From Chromatiaceae bacterium (GTDB taxonomy: Bacteria; Pseudomonadota; Gammaproteobacteria; Chromatiales; Chromatiaceae): a DNA stretch of 64,000 nt. The stretch covers positions 911,501-975,500 of the forward strand of contig JADKCI010000004.1 of assembly GCA_016714645.1 (NCBI GenBank), in the 5' to 3' direction. Below are positions 13,288 to 22,091 of this stretch, piece after piece. The notes below the pieces were generated by a model. The model was not told the DNA's origin and searched no databases. It was given only the letters and a program-made list of their open reading frames with translations. The position numbers and the translations under genes are program-made. The stretch's first letter is position 1. The number at the start of each line of letters is the position of its first letter.

Positions 13288-16200
13288 CCAGTCGCCGTGG
13301 GGGGCGAAGAGCGCCTGATAAATCGCCGGGCAGTCCGGGCTACCGTTCTGGGTACAGGGCTGAAGGTCGGGCGTCAGGGCCAGGGTGCAGACCTCCTCCC
13401 CCTTGGCCAGATCCCAAATCCGGGCCGTGCCGTCGAAGCCGGCACTGGCCAGCAGCCCGGCGGAGGGGGAGAAACCGACGCGGCGTACCCGATCCTGGTG
13501 GCCCTGGCCCTGGCCCTGGCCCTCGCCGCCCAGGCGCCAGCGCAAGGCCGGCACCAGGCCCGCCGCGCTGCGCTCCAGGCGCCAGACCTCGATGCGGCCA
13601 TCATGGGCGCCCGTCGCCAGCAGGGTCGCGGGCGGTGTACCGGGTGGACTCCCCGGCGGGGGGATACCCTCTTCAGCCCCCGGCTCCCGGGCCAGGGCCA
13701 GGTGGGCGACCTGGTCGGCCTGGGGGAATTGGAGGACGAAGGTCGCCGCCGGTCGCACCGACCAGAGTCGGGCCGAGCCGTCCTCGCTGGAATAACTGAG
13801 GATGCGGCGCTGATCCCGGCTGAAGCGTGCCTCGGTGACATCCCCCTCATGACTGATGACGGCCAGGCTCTGGCCGGTCCAGAGCCCCCAGAGCCGGATG
13901 GTGTCATCCTGGGAGGCGGTGAGGACGAGGGGTTCCTCCTCGCCGGCGTCCTGTCCCGATGCGATCTGGACCTGGTCCACCGCCAGGTCGTGATGGCCGA
14001 AGATCTGGGCCTCGCCCGTCGCCAGGTCCCAGCGTACCACCTGGCCATCGTCATCCACCGCCACCAGGGTGCGCCCCTCGGGGCCAAAGGCGATCCGGCG
14101 CACCGAGGCCCGGTGGATGCGGATCTTGTGGCCATCCCGCGTGATGACTCCCAGCTCCGCCAACTCGCGCCCGGTCAGGTCGTAAACCCGGATGCGGTCG
14201 TCGGCGAAGGCGACGGCGACCCGGTTACCGCTGGGGTCAAAGACGGCGTGGTAGGCCGCGCGGCCCCGGGACTCGCTGGCCGGAAGGACGACGAGCTCCT
14301 CCCCGGTCAGGGTATCGACCACCTTGGCGGTGCCATCGAAGGAGGCTGTCACCAACCGCTGCCCATCGGCCGAAAAGGCCAGGCCGCGGACGCCCCGGTC
14401 GTGGATCTGGCGATCCCAAAGGACTACCCCGGGGGTCACCAGGCTCAGGACGCAGAGGGCGGGAGAGCGGCGCTCCCCATGGATGAGCGCCAGGGTGCGC
14501 CCGCCGGGATCCAGGGCGATGGGCGCGCGGGGGCGCCCGCCGCAGGTCCAGGTGGGTGGATCGGTCGCGGCGGCGGGGAGGCGCCAGACGCCCTCCTCGC
14601 CGATCCCCAGTGCCAGTACCTCCTCGCCCGTGCCGACCAGCCGTAGGCTGTGAATCGGCAGTTCCGGTCCGGCCAAGCCCCCGGCAAAATGGTAGCGCTG
14701 GTCCTGGAGGGTCCAGAGTTCGGCGCCCCCCCCGGGGGCCGGCATCGCCAGATGCTCCCCATCGTCGCTGAAGGCCGCCGCCAGGGCGGTGGCGCCGGTC
14801 GCGGGCGGGGCGCCGACCAGGCTGAGCAGGCGGTTGCGGATGAAGGCCCGGCTCAGGCTGTCCGTGGCCTCCGCGGGAAGATAGGGGCCGGCCGCCAGGG
14901 CCAGGCGGACGGCCTCGGCGGTATTGCCGCGGTCGATGGCGCTCTCGGCGTTGCGCAACTCGCTGCGGTAGAAGCCGAGCCGGGACTGGTTGGAGGCATC
15001 CCAGGCCCACCAGGCGGTGGAGGTGGCGATCACCAGGAGGCTGAGCAGGGTCCAGCCCAGGGTGCGCGCCTGGCGGTTGCGGCGCCGCTGCACGGCCAGA
15101 TGGAGGCGGCTCTGCTCCAGGTAGTCGCGTTCCAGGGGTTCCAGTTCCGCGGCGTGGGTGGTGGCGAAGAGCTGGGCGGCGGCGTAGCCGGTCTCCCCCA
15201 GGAGATATTCCCGGTTGCGGTCGGTACGCCGCCAGAGTCGTGCCTGGCGGGAGAGCTGGTAGCGCAGGATGAGATCGCGGCGCTGGGCCGGATCCGCCAG
15301 CCAGTCCCGCACCGGCTGCCAGCGCTCGAGCAATACCGGGTGGACGAAGGCGGCGATGGGCCGAAAGCGTTTCCAGCGCTGGTTGGCCGCCGGGGGTGCC
15401 GGGGCCTCCGCGGCGGGGGCCGCGCCGGTTGTCAGAGGCCCCTCCTTGCCGATGAGATCCGTGCCCAGGCGCAACAGGCGTCCCACCCCACCGTGACGGA
15501 TAAGCCGCTCCTCCCGGGTCTGCCGCCAGAGCCGGCGCAGGTCGTCCCAGATACTCGGGGCGGCGGGCGGGGCCGCCACCGCCTCCGCTGCCTCCTCCTC
15601 TTCCTCCGCGTCGGCCACCACCAGGCGCGCCGCGATCAGGCGCTCCACCAGGGGCGCCACCGCGGGCAGGTGGGTCAGGGTCTGGAGGTCCCCGGCGCGG
15701 ATGCCGGGCCGGGGCGCCCCGCTGCCTTCCAGGGTGATGAGGGCCCGGCACAGGGTTGGCAGGGCGGTGCGCTGGGGTGGTTCCAGCGTCGCCCAGAGCT
15801 GGTCGGCGCGGGCGACGAGGCTGCCGGTCACCCCGCCCAGGCCGCGCAGGTCGGCCAGGGTCAGCAGGGATTGACGCGTCGCGGTCTCTTCCAGGCGCGT
15901 CGCCGCCCGCCGGTAAAGGTCTTCCAGGACCTCCTGCAAGACCGGGGGCCAATGGGTCAGCAGACTGGCCTCCGTCTCCAGGACATCCACCAGTCCGCGG
16001 CCGGTGCCGCTGGTCGATTCCTCGTAATCGAGGGCGGCGATGCGGGCCGGGATCTCGATCACCTGGCGGATGCGGGCCGTGGCGGGCGGTTGCAGGGGAA
16101 ACCAGCTCACTTCATCCAGTTCCGCCGCCAGCTCGGGCAGGTCGGCCAGCAGGGGGAGATGGTCGCTGCGCAGGGTGGCGATGACCCAGATTCCATCCCG

Positions 16201-17349
16201 CGCCGCCAGGCAGGGCAGGGCGGCGAGGAAGGCCCGGGAGGTCGTGGCGCCAAACAAGGGGTCCAGGGAATCGACGACGATGATCAGTTGCGCCCGGCCG
16301 CCATTGGCCCCCGCCTGTTCGGCGAACTTGGCGCCGACCCGGGCCAGGGCCGCGGCCAGTTCGGCGGCGGCCACCTCCGGGGTGGCGAGCAGGAGATCGG
16401 CCAGGGACTGGGTGTCGAGCCCGAACTCCTCCAGCGCCGCGCCGAGGACCGCCGGCGCGCTCACCGCCGTGGCCAGGGCGTGGAGGGGTTCCTCCTCGCC
16501 CCCGAGGTCGACCAGACACCAACGGCACAGGGCGATCCCCGGGAAGAGGAAGGGCCGCGCCAGGCGGGGCAGCAGGCCGGCGCGGATCAGGGAACTTTTG
16601 CCGACTCCACTGGGGCCGGTGACCAGCAGGAGACCCCGGCCCCGATCGACGTTGGCTTCCAGGCGGTTGATCAGCTCCCGGGTCTCGGTCTCGCGGCCGA
16701 CGAAGATCGGATGGTCGGGAAACTCGAAGGGCCGGTCCACCCGAAAGGGGCTGCCCCGCCAATCCTGGAGGTGCGAGGTCAGGCGCCGCTCGGCGCTGAT
16801 GCGGCGGTTGAGGAGCTTGCGCAGTTGGGTCTCGACCAGCTCGCGAAAGGAATGATCATTGCCGAACTGGCGGAAGGCACGCCGGAAGCTGCCATCGGGG
16901 TTGAAGAAATGGGTACGAAAAAAGGCTTCGAGACGGCTGCGATCCGCCAGGGCCTCGCGCGCCACTTCGGGATTGTTGACGTCCACCAGGCAGGGGGCGG
17001 TCTTGCGATAGACCAGCACCTCCGGGCTGCCGGCGCGCGCCGAGCCCTCCACCGCGTCGACGAACTCCCACTCGGTCCCGGTCAGGCCGCCATAGGGGTC
17101 ATTGGCCAGGGGCGTCCCCAGCCGGGCCCAGAGCATGACCAGCACGATCTCGCAGTCCGAGGGTCGCACCAGGCCCGCCTGGAAGCTCTGGGCGGCGGTC
17201 AGGGCCTCCTGTTCCCAAAGGACCGCCTGGACCTTGAAATAGGGCAGATATTCCTGGGCCAGGGCCTCGATGATGTTGCGCGTTAGGGCCCGCTCATGAT
17301 CCAGGTCGGAGGGGGAAGAGACGAAGATGCGAACCTGGGGGTCTGCCAT
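12424..17349 (-). CDS. DUF4062 - nSTAND P-loop NTPase - transmembrane - WD40 repeat giant protein
   Basis: About 1641 residues. The N-terminus VRIFVSSPSDLDHERALTR is a DUF4062 domain (a TIR/SLOG-like Rossmann fold, residues about 5-110). A P-loop NTPase follows: FVGRETETREL, Walker A TGPSGVGKSSL near 245-255, Walker B LIIVVDSLDP near 360. A membrane helix (WTLLSLLVIATSTAWWAW) lies near 765, then about 14 WD40-like blades (for example LVTASFDGTAK, LLTASRDGTVRLW), enough for two propellers. This is the STAND layout: a repeat sensor, an NTPase switch and an N-terminal effector or signalling domain, as in bacterial NLR-like defence ATPases. Start ATG 17349 follows AGGTG. The next-door SLOG gene is divergent, with only 140 bp between. 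Confidence 0.85.
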   Translation of the reverse strand: MADPQVRIFVSSPSDLDHERALTRNIIEALAQEYLPYFKVQAVLWEQEALTAAQSFQAGLVRPSDCEIVLVMLWARLGTPLANDPYGGLTGTEWEFVDAVEGSARAGSPEVLVYRKTAPCLVDVNNPEVAREALADRSRLEAFFRTHFFNPDGSFRRAFRQFGNDHSFRELVETQLRKLLNRRISAERRLTSHLQDWRGSPFRVDRPFEFPDHPIFVGRETETRELINRLEANVDRGRGLLLVTGPSGVGKSSLIRAGLLPRLARPFLFPGIALCRWCLVDLGGEEEPLHALATAVSAPAVLGAALEEFGLDTQSLADLLLATPEVAAAELAAALARVGAKFAEQAGANGGRAQLIIVVDSLDPLFGATTSRAFLAALPCLAARDGIWVIATLRSDHLPLLADLPELAAELDEVSWFPLQPPATARIRQVIEIPARIAALDYEESTSGTGRGLVDVLETEASLLTHWPPVLQEVLEDLYRRAATRLEETATRQSLLTLADLRGLGGVTGSLVARADQLWATLEPPQRTALPTLCRALITLEGSGAPRPGIRAGDLQTLTHLPAVAPLVERLIAARLVVADAEEEEEAAEAVAAPPAAPSIWDDLRRLWRQTREERLIRHGGVGRLLRLGTDLIGKEGPLTTGAAPAAEAPAPPAANQRWKRFRPIAAFVHPVLLERWQPVRDWLADPAQRRDLILRYQLSRQARLWRRTDRNREYLLGETGYAAAQLFATTHAAELEPLERDYLEQSRLHLAVQRRRNRQARTLGWTLLSLLVIATSTAWWAWDASNQSRLGFYRSELRNAESAIDRGNTAEAVRLALAAGPYLPAEATDSLSRAFIRNRLLSLVGAPPATGATALAAAFSDDGEHLAMPAPGGGAELWTLQDQRYHFAGGLAGPELPIHSLRLVGTGEEVLALGIGEEGVWRLPAAATDPPTWTCGGRPRAPIALDPGGRTLALIHGERRSPALCVLSLVTPGVVLWDRQIHDRGVRGLAFSADGQRLVTASFDGTAKVVDTLTGEELVVLPASESRGRAAYHAVFDPSGNRVAVAFADDRIRVYDLTGRELAELGVITRDGHKIRIHRASVRRIAFGPEGRTLVAVDDDGQVVRWDLATGEAQIFGHHDLAVDQVQIASGQDAGEEEPLVLTASQDDTIRLWGLWTGQSLAVISHEGDVTEARFSRDQRRILSYSSEDGSARLWSVRPAATFVLQFPQADQVAHLALAREPGAEEGIPPPGSPPGTPPATLLATGAHDGRIEVWRLERSAAGLVPALRWRLGGEGQGQGQGHQDRVRRVGFSPSAGLLASAGFDGTARIWDLAKGEEVCTLALTPDLQPCTQNGSPDCPAIYQALFAPHGDWLLTASNDSWHPLRLWDLRTCAPLGEDLPVAPGAGGVRAALARDEEGAVWVASGAENGRVQVLRVAATGQWTEVCAGPWHKNTVQDLAFGPDARLLATASEDGRIALVEIAGGACGEPRYLKPDTGPVTSVRFAPDGQTLVTASGEGDAQVWDRNGTPLARLIGHKARILSLEFSPDGRWLLTASRDGTVRLWPSPTAPRDQPLAAYLTLSAGLGSAAHATFSPDGLSIGAAYRNDVALLWQVWNEGSGTDPALTETWGADRARLTLIQAARRFMDENLQPVRPLPAP

Positions 17350-17489
17350 GGGCATCACCTGCAGCATGGGAAAAAGGGCGAGAAGGAGGCTTCGGTCATC
17401 AAGGGATAGGATAGGCCAGAGTTCAGTATACTATTACCGACCAGAACGCCCTTCTGTCCCGGCGGGTTCACCGGACCCGCGGCCTGGCA

Positions 17490-18980
17490 ATGGTAGCCAC
17501 CCCCGCGATGACATCCCCGCAAGCATCCTCTTCTCTCCGGCCCTATTGGCTCATCGCCCTCAAGGGCCACCGGCACCTGCGTCAGCCGGAAGCGGTCGGT
17601 GAGGCGCTCGCCGCCCTGCTTGGCGCCCTGAGCGAGGAGGTCGATGGCATCCTGGTCGGTGTTTCTTCCATCGCCCCCGGGGCCGACACCCTCTTTGCTC
17701 AGGCGATCCAGGGGATGTCGCTCCCCTGGCGCGTCCTGCTGCCAGCGTCTCTGGCCGAGCTGCGCCAGGACTTCTCCACGGAGGAGTGGCAGTGCCACGA
17801 GCAACTGCTGGCGCGGGCGACCGAGATCCAGGTTCGCGGCAGGGCCGCGGGCAGGGACGAGGCCGATCTGGAGTGCGGCCTGGACACCGTGGATCAGGCG
17901 GACCTGCTCATCGCCGTCTGGGACGAGAGGCCTGCGGGGGGAACGGGGGAGATCGTCGCTTATGCCCGCGGCGTCGGGAAACCGCTGATCATCCTCAACC
18001 CCGAGACGCTCGAGGTCCGGCGCGAGGGCTGGGAGGGTCATCCCTTCCTGGATCATGAGCTCCGCTTCCTCAACCGTCTTGGCGAGGGTGCCGCGATGGA
18101 ACCCCCGGACTCCTCGCCGGTACCTCCGGCGTTATGGCGCTTTTTCACCAAGGTCGACCAGATGGCGACCCGCACGGCGCCGAATTTCCGACGCTGGGTC
18201 GCGTCCTCCCTGGTACTGAATACCGGCGCGACCCTGCTGGTGGCCTTCATCATTGCCTTCGCCCTGCGCCTGCCGGCCCTGGACGCCCTGGCCTTCCTCA
18301 TGACTGCCGGGGCCATGGGGGCCGGTCTCTATCTGAAATACCGCAAGGTGCATCAACGCTGGATCCATTGCCGCGTGGCCGCGGAGATCTGCCGGGCCGC
18401 GATCGTCACCTGGGAATTGCCCCGGCTGGTGCTGCCGGACCTGCAGGGTCTGGGGGAGACCTTTGCCCGTCTCACGACCTCGGTCAGGATGATGCACCTC
18501 TGTGCCCGCCCCGCCGTCCCCCCGCCCCTGGAGGAGATCCGGGAGCGATATGTGCGCGACCGCATCGATGACCAGATCCAGTACCACCAGGCTCGTGCCG
18601 TCCGGCTCGCCCGCCTGCGCCAGCGCCTGATCAGTCTCTTCTGGTTCTTTTCCGCCCTGGCCGTCCTGCGCGGGCTCTTCACCGGTCTGTTCGGCACGGA
18701 CAGTCTAAGCCTGGAGGCCAGCCGGACCCTCACCCACTTCTTGCCCCTGGCGCTCCCCGGTCTGGCCGGTTGCGCCCTGGCGCTGATCTCGATCTTCGAC
18801 CTCAATGTCCAGGTGGCGCATTCCCGCGCCCTGACGAACTTCCTGATCGCGGCGCGGGCGGAGACGCAGGCCTGTCATCATCTCTATGCCTTGCAGCGGG
18901 CCATCGCCCGCACCGAACATTACCTGGCCCGGGAAATCGCCGACTGGTTCGCCCTGGGCCAGGAACCCCGCCATGGTTGA
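17490..18980 (+). CDS. SLOG-like nucleotide-binding domain fused to a multi-helix membrane domain
   Basis: A 496-residue protein. The N-terminal about 180 residues have a Rossmann/LOG-like pattern: LIALKGHRHL, ILVGVSSIAPGADTLFAQAI, VDQADLLIAVWDERPAGGTG and GKPLIILNPET. This matches SLOG-superfamily sensors, which bind or process nucleotide-derived ligands. The C-terminal part has membrane pairs near 235-275 (TGATLLVAFIIAFAL; FLMTAGAMGAGLYLKY) and 380-440 (LISLFWFFSALAVLRG; LPLALPGLAGCALALISIFD), similar in plan to SLATT-type pore effectors. The start could be ATG 17490 or ATG 17508. The likely role, a ligand-gated membrane effector, is inference. Confidence 0.7.
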   Translation: MVATPAMTSPQASSSLRPYWLIALKGHRHLRQPEAVGEALAALLGALSEEVDGILVGVSSIAPGADTLFAQAIQGMSLPWRVLLPASLAELRQDFSTEEWQCHEQLLARATEIQVRGRAAGRDEADLECGLDTVDQADLLIAVWDERPAGGTGEIVAYARGVGKPLIILNPETLEVRREGWEGHPFLDHELRFLNRLGEGAAMEPPDSSPVPPALWRFFTKVDQMATRTAPNFRRWVASSLVLNTGATLLVAFIIAFALRLPALDALAFLMTAGAMGAGLYLKYRKVHQRWIHCRVAAEICRAAIVTWELPRLVLPDLQGLGETFARLTTSVRMMHLCARPAVPPPLEEIRERYVRDRIDDQIQYHQARAVRLARLRQRLISLFWFFSALAVLRGLFTGLFGTDSLSLEASRTLTHFLPLALPGLAGCALALISIFDLNVQVAHSRALTNFLIAARAETQACHHLYALQRAIARTEHYLAREIADWFALGQEPRHG

Positions 18981-18999
18981 GTGACGCAATGGGTGAACT

Positions 19000-19770
19000 A
19001 TGAAACGACTCCTGGCCCTGGATGGTGGCGGCATCCGCGGCATCTTCACCCTGGAGGTTCTGGCGCGGATGGAGGTACTGCTGCGCGCCCGGACCGGCCG
19101 GCCCGATCTGGTCCTGGCGGATTATTTCGACTATATCGCCGGCACCAGTACCGGCGGCATCATCGCCACCTGCCTGTCCTGGGGCATGCCGGTAGCCATG
19201 ATCGAGGACCTCTATGTCCGGCGGGGGATGGAGATCTTCCGGCCCGCGCCCTGGTACAAACGCTGGCAAGCAAATATGCCGCGGAGGCCTTACCGGTAGC
19301 TCGGAGGTCTTCGCGGAGGGCGGGGGCGGTGCCGGCCTGGTTGCACCGCCTGCGCACCCTGCTATGCCTGGTGATGCGCAACTATTCCACCGGCTCCCCC
19401 TGGCCGATCTCCAACAACCCCGCCGCTCGCTTCAACGATCCCGCCTCGCCCGAGTGCAACCTGCGCATCCCTCTGTGGCAACTGGTCCGCGCCAGCACGG
19501 CCGCTCCGACCTTTTTCCCCCCGGAGACCATCGTTCTCGGCGGCCGGCGGCACGTCTTCGTGGATGGCGGCATCACGCCTTACAATAACCCCAGCCTGCT
19601 CCTCTATCTCATGGCGACCCTGCCCTGTTTTCACCTGGAATGGGAGCGGGGTCTGGATAAGCTGCTGCTGGTCTCGATCGGACCGGACGGGTCCGCGTCA
19701 CCTCTGGCACGGCCACGGCGGGGGAGATGAGCCTGCTCTTTCATGCCCGCCGGGTGCCGGTGGCCCCTCA
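19000..19770 (+). pseudogene. Patatin-like phospholipase, broken by several frameshifts
   Basis: The catalytic parts are all present but in different frames. LLALDGGGIRGIFTLEVL (oxyanion loop) and YIAGTSTGGIIAT (nucleophile Ser) are in the first frame up to about 19265. SSEVFAEGGG is in another, and LVMRNYSTGSPWPISNNP, LWQLVRASTAAPTFFPPE and HVFVDGGITPYNNP (catalytic Asp) in a third. A further shift near 19690 precedes ATAGEMSLLFHARRVP. At least three shifts make a read-error explanation unlikely. Patatins cut membrane lipids; in anti-phage systems such enzymes act as effectors. It begins 20 bp after the SLOG-membrane gene, so they were probably one operon. Confidence 0.85.
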
Positions 19771-20056
19771 TCGACTCGTCCAGCCGCGCAGGACTGCCGG
19801 GTCCGGCGCGGGGGGCGGGTCGTTGCGAGGCGACCTCAAAGGCGCTGATCGCGCCGCCAGGTCGTAACCCTATCTTCGCTACAATCTACTTCTCTCTGAA
19901 CAGATCACCCCCCAGGTCGCCAAAACCACTTCAGATTTGACAATCTCAGGCTGATTCCCCTCCTGCGCATTGGCGCCGCCTATGCCGCGGAGCAGGGCGG
20001 GAGGCCTGCGGCTCCCCGGCCAGGACAACCTGCGGTCAGGACGTCCACCGCGGCCC
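19771..20056. other. No gene seen between the patatin remnant and the PLD gene
   Basis: This stretch is locally lower in GC around 19860-19960 than its neighbours and contains no frame with protein-like composition. It probably holds the eroded 3' end of the patatin gene and spacer DNA. Confidence 0.45.
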
Positions 20057-21636
20057 TCAGATCAATTCTCCGATCGGGAGGATAGTCAGGATGAGGAACT
20101 TGAGCGCCTCGCCCACACCGATGTCCGGCTCGGCCTCGGCGCGCACCGGCCGCCCCTCCCGCTGGGTCACCCACTCGATCCGCCCCTCCGCGGTCAGCTC
20201 CAGACGCCAACTGTTGTGGGGGGCCATGTCCCGTTCGATGAGGGCGGCCACCGCCTGGGCCAGGGACGGGCTCTCGATGATGAGGCCGATTTCCGTATTC
20301 AGGTGCGTGGAGCGGGGGTCCATGTTGAAGGAGCCGATGTAAACCACCTGGCGATCGATGACCAGGGTCTTGGCATGCAGGGTCAGGGGCACCTTCTCCG
20401 GCATCCGGGCGTAACGGTCGATCAGGAGCGGCTGGTCCTCGGCGTCGCCGCGATATTCGAACAACTCGACCCTCATCCCCAGCAAGCGGCGGCGCTGAAA
20501 GGCATAGCGCGAATGCACCCAGATGGCATCGTTGGCCGCCATGGTTGGTGGGCCACGGGCGTCCGCAGGTCCTCCAGCAGGCTAAAGGTCCCTGGGAGCA
20601 TGATGAGGTAGGGTGTCGCGGCGAGCAGTTCCCGTTGGGCGCCCAGGGCCAGTTCGGTCAACTGGCGCCCGCTCTCGCCGAAGGCGTCGTAACGGTCCAG
20701 CTCTGGGTTCTTGCCAGGCCGGTCGGAGATGAGCCGCGCCTGGCCCCAGTGGAGATCCGCGGCCCGCAGCGACTTAAAGCGAGCCGTGGTGGTCGCGAGT
20801 CCGGCGTCGAAACGCGGGGGGAAGTTCTCGGGGCGAGCGGCATACTGGTGCAACTCGCGGTAATAAGCCGCCCGTTCCTCGGGGGTGATGGCGATATCGA
20901 CCACCGCCTCCAGGGGCACCACCCAGGGATGGTTCCAGTAGTCGTCAAAACTGCTGGAGACCTTTGGCACCACGGGTCCCAGGGCCAGGACGTCGAGATC
21001 CCGGAAATTGAACTCCTGATTGAGGTCGTAGTACTCATCGGCTACGTTGCGGCCCCCGAGGATGGCCAGGCTGCCGTCAATAATGAAGGTCTTGTTGTGC
21101 ATGCGCCGGTTAAGACGCGGAAAATCGCCCGCCGAGCCGATGATCCGCGCCAGCTTGCCCAGGGTACCCAGACCCAGGGCCCCCACGGGGTTGTAAAGGC
21201 GGATCTCGACCTGGGGGTGATCGTTCAGGAAGGCGAGAAAACGGGGATCGGCGTCGAGGGAAATCTCATCGACGATGACCCGGACCCTGACGTCCCGCTC
21301 CGCCGCCCGAAGGAGGCGCTCGGCAGCGATCCTGCCGACATTGTCCTGATACCAGATGAAGTACTGGGTATCGATCGTGCGGGTGGCCTGGTCGGCCAGC
21401 ATGCCCCGCCACAGCAGGGCCTCCTCGCCCTTGTCCAGGAGCAGGAAACCCGACTGGCCCGCTGGCTGGGTTCTGACCAGGCGCCGGATCTGCTTCCCCA
21501 GGGGGGTGGTCTCGGGATCGGGGATGGCCTGGGAATCGACCCGGTCGGCCTGATTGACTGACTTGAGGCTCGTGCATCCGGCCAGGACCAACGTCAGTGC
21601 CAGGATCGATATGAACCGGAATAATCGTGAGGCCAT
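20057..21636 (-). pseudogene. Phospholipase D-family lipoprotein (ClsC/YmdC-like), split by a frameshift
   Basis: The first frame (20473-21636) has a lipobox signal LTLVLAGCTSL, FLLLDKGEEALLWR, and the first HKD motif HNKTFIIDGSLAILGGRN. The second frame (to 20057) continues with NDAIWVHSRYAFQRRRLLG and the second HKD motif HAKTLVIDRQVVYIGSFN. The family runs straight across this junction, but here about six residues are missing and the frame changes near 20540. The two HKD motifs form one active site in this superfamily, which makes or cuts phosphodiesters such as cardiolipin. As it stands the product would lack the second half. A single read error remains possible. Confidence 0.85.
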
Positions 21637-22091
21637 CTGCCGCTCCCCGGATTCACAAAAGTGTTATCGATCTGGAATCAGCGCCACCTGGAGATCATCC
21701 GCTCCCTAGCTGGGCAGATGCAGGATTACTATACCAAATGTTCCATAAAGCCACCATGAGCCCCAGTACTCGAACGCGGCACATGGATAATAACTTCGGC
21801 GATGAGCCCGATAGCCACCGCAGTGGTGCGCTTGGCCTAGGTGTGGGTGTAAGGTGATTCCGGCTGGCCCAGGCGTTGGGCATTCTGACCGCGGATGGCG
21901 TGCGTGCGGCGTGAGCGTCGGGGCGCTCGCCAGATCGCTATCGGGGTCAAGGGGGCGGTGCTCCAGGCCGAGTTTAAACAGCGGAGCGCCGCCGGGCTTT
22001 GCGTTGACGGGCGGAAAACGCGGCTGGATTGGGATAGACTCTGGCATGGGGCGGCATTCGCTAGCCCTCCGCCCAGGACCCTGCCCGACGA
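21637..22091. other. 455 bp with no confident gene
   Basis: This is the divergent gap between the PLD lipoprotein and the LSDAT remnant. A stretch near 21910-22095 on the plus strand reads RQIAIGVKGAVLQAEFKQRS and KTRLDWDRLWHGAAFA, which has somewhat natural composition and could be the eroded start of the following gene, but I do not recognise it. The rest shows no coding signal. Confidence 0.4.

Noticed and set aside
13297..14646. A 449-residue plus-strand frame opposite the WD40 region
   Set aside because: Shadow of the WD40 repeats, with no independent coding evidence.
14650..17286. An 878-residue open frame on the plus strand opposite the giant NTPase gene
   Set aside because: It is the antisense shadow of a high-GC gene: Gly/Arg/Gln-rich, no motifs, and the minus strand carries clear domains.
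17425..17432. AGTATACT as a shared -10 box for the divergent NTPase and SLOG genes
   Set aside because: It reads TATACT on both strands, but no -35-like hexamer lies at the right distance on either side.
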